From assembly GCA_947495075.1 (NCBI GenBank), contig CANLXH010000001.1, forward strand, positions 558,001 through 622,000: a stretch of 64,000 bases of DNA, read 5' to 3'. Numbering within the stretch: position 1 is the stretch's first letter; the number at the start of each line of letters is the position of its first letter. Origin of the DNA: an uncultured Croceitalea sp. GTDB taxonomy: Bacteria; Bacteroidota; Bacteroidia; Flavobacteriales; Flavobacteriaceae. A program made the translations under genes and the position numbers. The notes under the pieces are model-generated. The model was not told the origin of the DNA. It saw nothing but the letters and a program-made list of their open reading frames with translations, and made no database searches. Of the stretch, positions 26,848 to 35,656 are shown one piece after another.

Positions 26848-27507
26848 TTATCTTTGAATTACAATTCCGTCCTTAGCAATTTGATTGACCATACGTTTTG
26901 TAAAGGTTTCCGATGCGGATTCTAAAGAGCTTGGGTCTAGAAGGGAGGACTGCCCAGTCCACACCATGGTTTCCTTACCTTCAAAAAGTTCTCCTTTTAC
27001 ATTGTAGAGCACCGCTTCGATAAGATATGATTTCTCATTGGTGTAATAATCTGGAGCGCTATAGGTCTGATATCCTCTATAAATATACCTGCCTACCCGA
27101 TAATAGGATGGGATATAGAGGGTTTCCCCAGGTTGGTAGCGTTCATTCTCCTTGGAATCCACCAGGGCCATGGTAAGAACACCGTCCAAGTTATTCTCCT
27201 TGATTATTTTTATATAGTCTTTTGCTGTACGGATTTCAACTTTACCTCCAGGAGGAAACATAGTAATCCCTTCCACGGCATTTATTCCATGCTCTTTGAG
27301 CAATCTTACGGCATCCTCTTCAAAAGTATTGCGGGCTTTTAGGTCTTTTCCAATTCCCACTACCGCCACTTTGGAGTACATCCTATCTGAATAATTATCT
27401 TTTGTCCAAGTAGATTGCATTTTACCAGCTCCACAACCCATCAAGAGCACGGTGAATACCATAAGCGTTACGAACTGAAGATTGGCTTTTGAAAAAAGGT
27501 TTAGCAT
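26848..27507 (-). CDS. hypothetical lipoprotein, paralogue 3 of a three-member family
   Basis: A 219-residue lipoprotein (lipobox LMGC at about residues 22-25). It shares the strand KVAVVGIGKD, an Arg-containing helix with FEEDAVRLLKEHGI, a Tyr-rich insertion and the final SSLESASETFTKRMV helix with the copies at 16670 and 18775. It lies in a tight operon with a TerB-like gene (11 bases before it) and gltS (3 bases after it). Function unknown. Confidence 0.78.
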   Translation of the reverse strand: MLNLFSKANLQFVTLMVFTVLLMGCGAGKMQSTWTKDNYSDRMYSKVAVVGIGKDLKARNTFEEDAVRLLKEHGINAVEGITMFPPGGKVEIRTAKDYIKIIKENNLDGVLTMALVDSKENERYQPGETLYIPSYYRVGRYIYRGYQTYSAPDYYTNEKSYLIEAVLYNVKGELFEGKETMVWTGQSSLLDPSSLESASETFTKRMVNQIAKDGIVIQR

Positions 27508-27518
27508 ATGTAAAATGA

Positions 27519-27953
27519 TTAATTATTGGCGTTATATTTTTCTGTAATGGCTCTTATCTCGGATTCAAACTTGTCGAATACCAGGTTCCCCTCGGTTAAG
27601 GTCAAGGCTTTGGATACAGTTTCTTGTATACCGTTTGGCTCAAACCCAATGGACCGCGCCACTCTGCCCAACCATCTCACTTGATCCTCTCCTTTGATTG
27701 TTTTGTCCGAATTCAAGATTTTTCCCAATTCGTACAAAGCTTTGATTCTGTCATCTTTGGAATATGGGGCAATAAGAGGATACTTCATATAGTTCTGCAT
27801 GATGAACTCGTATTCTTGCTCGGTTATGCTCAACTTGTACATTAAGTGTTCTAAAAAGATGATTTCTCGTTCGGATGCATCACCATCGCGCATGGTAATT
27901 TTTACTATAGCCGTAAAGGCATTGTGATATTGGCTTTTTGAATGATAGTTCAT
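27519..27953 (-). CDS. TerB-like domain protein
   Basis: A 144-residue helical cytosolic protein. The pattern AIVKITMRDGDASEREIIFLEHL near the start is typical of TerB-like/tellurite resistance domains, where acidic residues can bind metal. The track frame begins at a TTG; the ATG at 27953 is the better start. It heads the operon with the lipoprotein and gltS genes. TerB-like domains act in envelope stress and metal sensing, but no specific role can be given here. Confidence 0.7.
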   Translation of the reverse strand: MNYHSKSQYHNAFTAIVKITMRDGDASEREIIFLEHLMYKLSITEQEYEFIMQNYMKYPLIAPYSKDDRIKALYELGKILNSDKTIKGEDQVRWLGRVARSIGFEPNGIQETVSKALTLTEGNLVFDKFESEIRAITEKYNANN

Positions 27954-27959
27954 TTTCAA

Positions 27960-28422
27960 GTATACAAAATATTCAAATCAGAATCAAGGAGTTGACCTAT
28001 ATCAACAAAATCTCAATGACCATAGGATTATTTGTTTTGGCCGTAGGTACCTTTTTGGGTGGGATATGGGCCAACGAGTCTTGGGGGCAATATTGGGCCT
28101 GCGATCCTAAAAAGACCTGGGCCCTTATTTCTATTATCATCTATATTTGAGGTTTATGTCTACCCTTAACAACGATTACACCCTTAATGTTGCTAGTATA
28201 TTTGCCTTTGTGTCGATTATCATAATCTCTTTTGGCGTCAATTATTATTTGTCTAGATTACACGGTTATGCGGCAGGAGATACCCTATCCATTCCCAAAT
28301 TCCTTTATATCCTAGTTGTGGTCGCTGCATTCGCTCTTGTCAAGAACCGAGCATCTAGAGGGCTTGATTGTGGTAGCATTCTCATTGAGAAATCCAAATA
28401 TGTTAACTACCATTCTGGTTAA
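27960..28422 (+). pseudogene. ccsA: remnant of cytochrome c biogenesis gene ccsA
   Basis: Two adjacent frames match consecutive parts of the C-terminal region of flavobacterial CcsA-type cytochrome c synthases: first RIKELTYINKISMTIGLF and GGIWANESWG, then LNNDYTLNVASIFAFV and RLHGYAAGD. The frames break near 28147, where the sequence between IIIY and MRF is shortened by about 13 bases. The heme-handling WGWDPKETW motif reads WACDPKKTW. The first several hundred codons are missing altogether. It cannot make a working protein. Confidence 0.8.
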
Positions 28423-28572
28423 GATGAGTATTGTAAAATCTATTACAAAATTAAGAAAACCACGTTGTTATTGAACAGTTAGGAAATCCATCTGAGAATC
28501 CGCTATAGAGTAATGAAAACTCCAAATAAATACGTAATTTCATAAACTTATATTAAAATATACGAAGACATT

Positions 28573-29205
28573 ATGAACACCCTCAAAACTACATTTCTAA
28601 TAGTTGCAGCCGCTATCGTATTGAACTCTTGTGGTTCCTCCTCCAAAGTGGTCAAAAATTACACCCCGTACAACGATATATCTGGCCTTACCTTGAACAC
28701 CAAAGATGCACCTAGCCTTTTATATCTGCGTCCTGGTGCTCCAGGATTGGAGGCGTACGAATCTTTTATGATCAAAGATATCATTCTGGACCCTCGGGAT
28801 TCCAAGCTTTTGGACATCGATTCGGAAGACCTTACGCGAATTAAAACGTATTTCGGAGAAGGCTTAGAAAAGCATTTGCAGGAAAAAGGTTATGAAATAG
28901 CCAGTGAACCTTCAGATCAGACCTTAGAAATGTCTTTTGTGCTTTCCGGAATAAAAGCGCCCAATGCTTCCGCCAATGTTACCAGTGTACTTTTACCAAT
29001 AGCTCTAAAAGTGGGAGGAATTACTGTTGAGGGATCTTTCAAAAAATCAACTTCTGACCGCACTGATGCCATTGTGATAAGTACCTCTAAGGGAAGTCGC
29101 TTTGCGAACTCATCGCCTTGGTCCACTTGGGCCGATGTAGAGTCTGCACTAGATCAATGGGCTAAAGGCATAGCGGAAGCTGTGGACAAGGCTCACGGTA
29201 AGTGA
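28573..29205 (+). CDS. DUF3313-like lipoprotein
   Basis: A 210-residue lipoprotein (lipobox LNSC at about residues 17-20). The domain after it (LLYLRPGAPGLEAYESFMIKD, then the YFGEGLEKHLQEKGYEI helix) resembles DUF3313, a family of Gram-negative lipoproteins of unknown role. It lies 181 bases upstream of cyclase B in the same direction. The small frame overlapping its stop is probably not a gene. Confidence 0.72.
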   Translation: MNTLKTTFLIVAAAIVLNSCGSSSKVVKNYTPYNDISGLTLNTKDAPSLLYLRPGAPGLEAYESFMIKDIILDPRDSKLLDIDSEDLTRIKTYFGEGLEKHLQEKGYEIASEPSDQTLEMSFVLSGIKAPNASANVTSVLLPIALKVGGITVEGSFKKSTSDRTDAIVISTSKGSRFANSSPWSTWADVESALDQWAKGIAEAVDKAHGK

Positions 29206-29386
29206 ATTATGGAACAGAATTTATCTTTGGTAACTCTTTTTTACATAGGTTAAGAGTCACTTTTATTTTATACACGCTTCTTCATATACTGATGGGGTGG
29301 GAATACCGATTCTTACTGATGGCGTTTATCAAGGATTATAAGACAATAAAAGAGACAGTATCTTGTAAGCAATTTTTGTTTCGAAA

Positions 29387-30466
29387 ATGAACTATCCAAA
29401 AGTTAGATTTCTTGATTTCAGTGTTCTAAAGTCTTATCTCATTGGATGGTTTATGGCCAGCCTTTTTTGGAATTTACTGACTAGGTCTGAAATGGATGAA
29501 GCATTTGTTTTGGGTTGGATTGGATACTACAATGTCATTTTGTTCATCCTTCTTTGGCTCGTTACAAGTTTGCTCTTTGGATTTTTACATATCATTATTT
29601 CCAGGTTTATATCAGGAAGGATCAGGTATTATCAATTGATTATTGTAACGCTCGTTACCCAATTGTTGATTTTCTTTTTTATCGTCTTTCTATTGTTTTG
29701 GTTTCTCGATAACATACTGGACCTAAAACTTCCAGAAATTTCTTTACGGTCCTTCTTGAACCTGTCCTTTCTGGAAGCAAGCATTTATATTCTTATTGTC
29801 AATTTCTGTATAGCTTTCATTGTCTACATCAGTTCGATTATTGGGCCTGGCAATTTGCAAAAAATTCTATCGGGTAAGTTCTATAAGCCTTTGGTCACGG
29901 AAAAGGTTTTTATGTTCATTGACCTCAAGGGTTCCACCCAGTTGGCCGAGAGATTGGGCCATATTGCATACAGTAACCTGATTCAGGATTGTTTTAAGGA
30001 TTTGGTCGTGGTCCATTCCTATAAGGCCGAGGTTTATCAATATGTTGGTGACGAAGCTGTCCTCACCTGGGATTTACAAAAAGCTATTGACGACAATAAT
30101 GCCATCAAGGCTTTTTTTGTGTTTCAAAAGCGATTGGAAGAAAGAGCTGTTTACTATGAGGAAAAATATGGTACGGTCCCCGATTTTAAAGCAGGTATGC
30201 ATGGAGGGATTATCACCATGACTGAAATCGGTGCCATAAGACGTGATATCGCGTATCACGGTGATACCATTAATACAGCTGCTAGACTGCAGGGCGAGTG
30301 CAATAGATTGAATGTAAAGTTACTGATGTCGGAAGCCCTTTTAACAGAAATGGACCTCCCTTCAAACTACAAGACAACCCTTAAGGGAGAGATGCAGTTG
30401 AGGGGCAAAAATGGAATGATAAAAGTATTCTCCATTGAAGAAAAAAGCGTTCAAAATTTCAATTGA
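29387..30466 (+). CDS. membrane-anchored class III nucleotide cyclase, paralogue B
   Basis: A 359-residue protein built like paralogue A: four hydrophobic segments in the first 160 residues, then a cyclase domain with metal Asp in FIDLKGS and VGDEA, and GDTINTAARLQ as the transition-state motif. Gln occupies the usual Lys position (VYQYVGDE). It follows a DUF3313-like lipoprotein gene and precedes the convergent pyruvate kinase gene. The domain is complete, so it should be active if it dimerises. Confidence 0.86.
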   Translation: MNYPKVRFLDFSVLKSYLIGWFMASLFWNLLTRSEMDEAFVLGWIGYYNVILFILLWLVTSLLFGFLHIIISRFISGRIRYYQLIIVTLVTQLLIFFFIVFLLFWFLDNILDLKLPEISLRSFLNLSFLEASIYILIVNFCIAFIVYISSIIGPGNLQKILSGKFYKPLVTEKVFMFIDLKGSTQLAERLGHIAYSNLIQDCFKDLVVVHSYKAEVYQYVGDEAVLTWDLQKAIDDNNAIKAFFVFQKRLEERAVYYEEKYGTVPDFKAGMHGGIITMTEIGAIRRDIAYHGDTINTAARLQGECNRLNVKLLMSEALLTEMDLPSNYKTTLKGEMQLRGKNGMIKVFSIEEKSVQNFN

Positions 30467-30741
30467 CCTTCAACTAGTATAAATTAAGGACGAATTGCAG
30501 AGCATTTCAGTAATCAATTGATGTCTGCTCCAAAGAATTTGCTTCGATTTCCTAAAGGAGACCTTCATACTTTTATCAAAACAATCTACTAAGTCGAAAT
30601 CTAGATCAAAACTTGGACACTAATCGGAACGCAGGCAGGTGAGGTAAAAACAGTTCTAAAATACTTGTATCGGTTATGATAACATCTATGACTAATCCAT
30701 TTAATGTAAAACTTATTGTATGTTGATTTTGGACTTAACGA

Positions 30742-32571
30742 TTAACCGGAAACAACCCCTCCAAGCTTTGGTAGCATGGATTCCTCCTTATTTTGCGACG
30801 TCTCCATTTTGGAGAGAATAGTGCTCAAAAGTGTAATTGCTTTGGTAATATAAGGACCCTTGTTCAACATAACGCATTCCGCCTTTAAGGCAGTTGTGGC
30901 ATCGGTAATCTCGGAACGTGAGGGCAGCCCACTTTTAGCTAAATTTTCAAGCACCTGGGTGGCCCATATTACGGGAATATGTGCTGCACCACAAATGGAT
31001 AGGATTTCTTGTTGGATTTGTCCAATGTTTTCCCAACCTGTCTCAATAGCCAGATCTCCTCTTGCAATCATCACACCAATATTTTCACTTTTCATAGCCT
31101 CTAGGATAATTGGGGTCAAATTCTCATAACCATACTGCGTTTCAATCTTCAATATGATTCCTAGCTTATCCAAGGCTCCCAATTTATCCAATTCGGAATA
31201 TAGATCTTGAACATCTTCAGGTTTATTAACAAAGGAAAAATTCACGATATCCGCATTTTTGGCAACAAAAACAAGATCGTTCCTGTCTTTAGGTGTCAAA
31301 CCTGAAAAGCCCAATTGCGAATCAGGAAAATTAATTCCTTTTTCGGCTCGAAGTTTAGAACCGTTTTCTCTAGCCGATGTAATATTGACCTTGAAAAGCA
31401 TTTCGTCAATTTCGGTGATTCTCCCAGCAATTTTCCCATCGTCAAAAAATATTCTGTCCCCCACTGTTACATACCCAAAGACTTCTGGTGTTTGGCAGGA
31501 TATTATTGCAGGTTCTATCAATTCTTTGTTCTCGGAGAATTTGGCGGGGCTACCCAATACTGTTTCTTTTTTGATCCATAGTTCGTCCCCATTTTTAAGG
31601 ATTAAGGCATTCTCTTTTGTAGGCAAATTCCCTATAGTGAATTCAAGTATCTTATCGGAGGTTCCATTCAACACAAGGCCTGGCTCAAAATAAATGGTAT
31701 GCTGGATTTCGCCCTCTACCGAGAGGCCTTCCCGATTTATTATTCTTATCTGTCTGGCTTTAGATCTTGCATCGACCAATGTAAGTACTTGACCAGATTG
31801 CAGTTTTTGCACATCACCCGAACTAATTGGAATTGTATTTGGTTGTGGGTCATATTGGGATTCAGGAACTAACATAATCCTCCCAGGCTCCATTACTTTA
31901 CCGTAATCATCTTTTTTTGGTTTGCAACGCAGCACCTTTGGACCAGGAACAATAGCACCCGTACGTATTTTAGGTCCAGCTAAATCCATAGCCACTTTAA
32001 CCTCTGTATTTAGTTCGTTTGCTGCTTTCTTAACATTGGAAATAATCTTAGTCCATATTTCGGGAGAGTCATGGGCACAGTTAATTCGGGCGCAATCCAT
32101 TCCTTCTTCAATCATTTGCCTTACTAATTCATAATCTTCTGCTGACTCCTTGGGTTGGGTGACCATAATGCGAACCCGTCTATCTTGCTGGGTAACCCCT
32201 AGGAGGTTCTTAGTGTTCGATTTCAATAATTTTTCTCCTTTCTTAATTGACCATTGTTTTGCCAATATTTCTTTTTCGTTTTCTGCTACTGCGAGACCGA
32301 GTAAGTAACGAATGGTAAGTACGCTGGCTTTAATATGGCCTTGAGCATTTGCAAACCGAGTCAGTCCCAGATTTTTCAATTGCTTTTGTATTAACCTAAC
32401 ATCAAAGCTTCTGAAAGAAATGTAGTTGACTAGATTCTGGGCACTTTTCTCATGATAAGGATGGACATTGTCGAATGTATCTTTAAACTTTTGCTCATCC
32501 CCATTCATTTTGACAATTATGGAATCAAGCTCTTTTATTATTTCCAGCAACTTTTCTTTTTTAACTTTCAT
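30742..32571 (-). CDS. atypical pyruvate kinase with N-terminal extension
   Basis: A 609-residue protein whose catalytic barrel begins only at about residue 130. Recognisable pieces are an ARIN motif with the substrate Arg, VAMDLAGPKIRTG, the catalytic Lys in ILKIET, IARGDLAIE for Mg2+, and ATQVLENL with PSRSEITDA near the C-terminus. The roughly 130-residue helical N-terminal part has no known domain, the B domain is large, and the C-terminal allosteric domain of classical Pyk is missing, so fructose 1,6-bisphosphate control is unlikely. It probably makes pyruvate and ATP from PEP, perhaps with a different regulation. It is divergent from cyclase C. Confidence 0.8.
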   Translation of the reverse strand: MKVKKEKLLEIIKELDSIIVKMNGDEQKFKDTFDNVHPYHEKSAQNLVNYISFRSFDVRLIQKQLKNLGLTRFANAQGHIKASVLTIRYLLGLAVAENEKEILAKQWSIKKGEKLLKSNTKNLLGVTQQDRRVRIMVTQPKESAEDYELVRQMIEEGMDCARINCAHDSPEIWTKIISNVKKAANELNTEVKVAMDLAGPKIRTGAIVPGPKVLRCKPKKDDYGKVMEPGRIMLVPESQYDPQPNTIPISSGDVQKLQSGQVLTLVDARSKARQIRIINREGLSVEGEIQHTIYFEPGLVLNGTSDKILEFTIGNLPTKENALILKNGDELWIKKETVLGSPAKFSENKELIEPAIISCQTPEVFGYVTVGDRIFFDDGKIAGRITEIDEMLFKVNITSARENGSKLRAEKGINFPDSQLGFSGLTPKDRNDLVFVAKNADIVNFSFVNKPEDVQDLYSELDKLGALDKLGIILKIETQYGYENLTPIILEAMKSENIGVMIARGDLAIETGWENIGQIQQEILSICGAAHIPVIWATQVLENLAKSGLPSRSEITDATTALKAECVMLNKGPYITKAITLLSTILSKMETSQNKEESMLPKLGGVVSG

Positions 32572-32798
32572 AGGCTCTCAAGGATAATTGAAAATGTAGA
32601 ATTCCAATTTGCAAACCGAAAAATCAGCAATCCAAATGGGATTCTTTCAAAGGAAATCCATAAATATTGATCATGGATTAAGGAATTGTTAATTTTTACC
32701 TTTACAATATATTACTATCCACTCTTAGGTGCAATTCATTATGTAAATTTGGTGACATCCTATGCTAATACTACTAATCTTTAATTGTACAATAATAA

Positions 32799-33863
32799 AT
32801 GCGGTCAAAATTCTTTAGTATCTTAAAAAGTTATTTGTTAGGATGGTTCATAGCCAATGTGGTTTGGTTCTTGGGAACTAGTGTGAACGAAAATCAAACT
32901 GATTTTTTCAACCAAGGAGGCTTGGGAACTCTTTTAGTATTCTTTCTGCTCACATGGCTTTTTCAAGGTGCATTTTATGGAGTTTTGTTTGGTTTAATAG
33001 AAAGTTTCATCAAGGGCAGGGTTCCCTTCCTGAGACTGCAATTCATAGTGCTTTTTTCCCAAACCTTGATGGCCGTAATTTTGGTTTTATCCCTTTTTCA
33101 ACTATTCAAAGTTATTGATGTAGTAAAGGTGGATACCAAGATTGCCGATTTTATTAATGATTTTCCTGGAGTCTGGCTCGGTTTTGTTTTTGCACTAATC
33201 GTAAATTTCACTATCAATCTGTTAATACATATTGATTGGATTTTGGGCAAGGGAAATCTTTTAAATCTAATCAAAGGAAAATTCTACCACCCCAAAGTAG
33301 CCAATCAAATATTTATGTTTTTGGACCTTAAAGGGTCGACTACCTTGGCTGAACGATTGGGTAATGTGAAGTATAGTGAACTGATACAGGATTGTTTTTA
33401 CGACTTGGCAGTTGTTGCCAGATTTGGAGCCAAAGTATATCAATATGTTGGTGATGAGGCCGTCCTCACTTGGAATTTGGAAAATGGACTCAAAAACAAC
33501 AACTGTATAAAGGCGTTTTATGCCTTTGAGCGTCAACTCCAAAAAAAGGAAGCCTATTACTTACTTAAATACAACGAAAAACCAATTTTTAAAGCGGGGT
33601 TGAACATAGGAACAATTACGGTGACCGAGGTTGGTGAACTTAAACGTGAGATTGCCTATCACGGGGATACCATCAATATTGCGGCCAGAATTCAAGGAGA
33701 ATGCAACAAGCTTGGTACAAATTTGATGATATCCGAAATGCTATTTAACAATCTTGTAGACGATACTACTTTAAGCATGAAATTTGAAGGGAAAGTTTTA
33801 CTGCGTGGAAAAACTGGTCAAGTTGGTATGTATTCCGTTCAAAGAACACCGCAAGCACAGTAA
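32799..33863 (+). CDS. membrane-anchored class III nucleotide cyclase, paralogue C
   Basis: A 354-residue protein with four hydrophobic segments and a cyclase domain with FLDLKGS, VYQYVGDEA and GDTINIAARIQ. It is closest to paralogue B (both begin with a FxxLKSYLxGWF segment), so B and C look like a more recent duplication with pyk between them. A possible -7 element (TAAATTTG, 32744-32751) lies 48 bases upstream without a visible -33 partner. Confidence 0.86.
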   Translation: MRSKFFSILKSYLLGWFIANVVWFLGTSVNENQTDFFNQGGLGTLLVFFLLTWLFQGAFYGVLFGLIESFIKGRVPFLRLQFIVLFSQTLMAVILVLSLFQLFKVIDVVKVDTKIADFINDFPGVWLGFVFALIVNFTINLLIHIDWILGKGNLLNLIKGKFYHPKVANQIFMFLDLKGSTTLAERLGNVKYSELIQDCFYDLAVVARFGAKVYQYVGDEAVLTWNLENGLKNNNCIKAFYAFERQLQKKEAYYLLKYNEKPIFKAGLNIGTITVTEVGELKREIAYHGDTINIAARIQGECNKLGTNLMISEMLFNNLVDDTTLSMKFEGKVLLRGKTGQVGMYSVQRTPQAQ

Positions 33864-34009
33864 TACGGTTGCTAACTTTTTAATTTTACAAATGGCGTTT
33901 CAGTCAGTAAAAGGTCCAATTGTTTTCTAATCCCAATAGCCACTGTGTATTTTGTATAGCACTTATATAGAAATGATGTCGAAATGTTATGAATGTGCTA
34001 TTAAGGAGC

Positions 34010-34375
34010 TTAAATCATTTTAGGGTTGGGATAATTATCGGATTGGTCCTCTACAGTTTCATCCATGCAGACAAAGTCTTTTTCAAGTTTAAGTTCTAAC
34101 TGTTGACCGTATTCCAAGGTTTGTGTATGATAAAAACCTACTTGGTCGTTCAGATGCCAGTCACTTAATAAGCTTGGAGGTATAAAAAGAATGATTCCAA
34201 GGTTTAGGAAAGAAGCGTGCAAATTATCGTACTTGTCCGAAACCTTTACCGCGTAAACGAAATTTGATTCATTAAATGTAGTTTTCTCTCTTGCTATTCC
34301 TTTTTCACATAAAGCCTGAACCTCAGTTTTGGTCAGTCTAAATCGAACGGAATTTCCTTTTATTCTGATTTTCAT
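34010..34375 (-). CDS. small protein resembling DUF7009
   Basis: A 121-residue cytosolic protein beginning MKIRIKGNSVRFRLTKTEV, which resembles the N-terminus of DUF7009 proteins. It is the last gene of the nitrate-reductase operon, 18 bases behind the NrfD gene. The position suggests a role in maturation or regulation of this complex, but the protein has no motif that shows it. Confidence 0.6.
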   Translation of the reverse strand: MKIRIKGNSVRFRLTKTEVQALCEKGIAREKTTFNESNFVYAVKVSDKYDNLHASFLNLGIILFIPPSLLSDWHLNDQVGFYHTQTLEYGQQLELKLEKDFVCMDETVEDQSDNYPNPKMI

Positions 34376-34393
34376 GTTGTCTTATACGTCTTT

Positions 34394-35638
34394 TTAAGTC
34401 GTTTCCGTTTGTACGGCTCTCTTTTTCTTATATCTCAGTTTTCCTAATTCAATACCAATAGAAGTCTTTGCTAGCATAGTAAATATAAAAGCACCCAAGG
34501 CCCATATTCCTAAGGTAACCCATATCTCTACCCATGTAGGCGTATATTCTGCAATTTTCCCATAGGGCCCTGGAATAAATCCGGGTACGATTAGACCAAA
34601 GCCTTTTTCAATCCATATGGCAATAAACAACATAAAACAACAGATATATAGTATGTTTAAATTATTCCGCAACTTGTGAAAGGTCAATAATATAGTAGCC
34701 AATACATTTAAGGGAATAGCTGTCCAAATCCATGGCAATAAAGCTGTCTTGCCATCCAGTCCGAAGAAAAGATAATAGGCACTTTCACTATGGTGGGTAG
34801 GCGCGTAAAACTCTTTGAACAATTCTGAAACGAGCATGATAAGGTTAATCTGCGCGGCAACAGTAACTATAAGTGCTATTTTCTTGATGGTCTTATCCTC
34901 GATCTTAAATTCGGAAAACTTTCGGATTGCTGCTAATACCAAAATTATCAATGCAGGGCCAGCGGCAAAAGCGGAGGCTAAAAACCGAGGACCTAACAAG
35001 GCATTGTTCCAAAAGGGTCTGGCTTGAAGACCTTCGTACAAAAAAGCGGTTACCAAATGGATTCCCACTGCCCAAAGTACGGATAGTATGGAACCAGGCA
35101 CATATACCTTAGCTTTTGCCTCCTTTCCTTGGTAGTGTCTAAATAGAATATACAAGGGAATGGTGATATTGATAAACAAATATCCGTTTAATACGATTAT
35201 GTCCCAGGTCAACATGGAACTAGGAAAATTAAAAACTCCTATGCCTGGAATCATATGCCATAGCACTGAAGGGCCTCCCATATCGGCAACAACAAAAGCT
35301 AGACACATAATTAAAGCAGCAACGGCTAGACCTTCACCAATGAGTACTGCTTGCTTAAAGTCAATATCTTTCAATACATAGGTTGGCATAACCAACATTA
35401 CGGCGGCGGCGGCAACACCTACCAAAAAAGTAAAATTAGAAATATACAGTCCCCAACTAACTCTATCAGTCATGCCGGTAGCACTGAGACCTTCTTCTAA
35501 TTGTATAGCATAAAAGTACATGCCAATAAGTATAATCAGGGAGAGGAAAAACATCCAAACATGATATACCTTGGAGCCATGGGTAATATACCCAATGCTA
35601 TCTTTTACCATACTTATAAAAGCTCTAAATGTCTCCAT
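34394..35638 (-). CDS. nrfD: NrfD-type membrane quinol dehydrogenase subunit
   Basis: A 414-residue inner-membrane protein with about ten hydrophobic helices, of the NrfD/polysulfide reductase family. Such subunits oxidise menaquinol and pass electrons to an Fe-S partner. Here the partner is the adjacent four-cluster ferredoxin (18 bases upstream). In standard Nap systems NapC or NapGH does this job; none of those is present, so this pair probably feeds the Nap cytochromes. The symbol is a family name. Confidence 0.85.
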   Translation of the reverse strand: METFRAFISMVKDSIGYITHGSKVYHVWMFFLSLIILIGMYFYAIQLEEGLSATGMTDRVSWGLYISNFTFLVGVAAAAVMLVMPTYVLKDIDFKQAVLIGEGLAVAALIMCLAFVVADMGGPSVLWHMIPGIGVFNFPSSMLTWDIIVLNGYLFINITIPLYILFRHYQGKEAKAKVYVPGSILSVLWAVGIHLVTAFLYEGLQARPFWNNALLGPRFLASAFAAGPALIILVLAAIRKFSEFKIEDKTIKKIALIVTVAAQINLIMLVSELFKEFYAPTHHSESAYYLFFGLDGKTALLPWIWTAIPLNVLATILLTFHKLRNNLNILYICCFMLFIAIWIEKGFGLIVPGFIPGPYGKIAEYTPTWVEIWVTLGIWALGAFIFTMLAKTSIGIELGKLRYKKKRAVQTETT

Positions 35639-35656
35639 CTTACGCTATTCTTTTTA

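Noticed and set aside
29202-29390. 62-codon frame between the DUF3313 gene and cyclase B
   Set aside because: It begins with GTG overlapping the upstream stop and has no domain. Cyclase B starts in another frame at 29387.
32744-32751. Bacteroidetes -7 element before cyclase C
   Set aside because: TAAATTTG fits TAnnTTTG but no -33 TTG lies at the proper distance, so it was not listed as a promoter.
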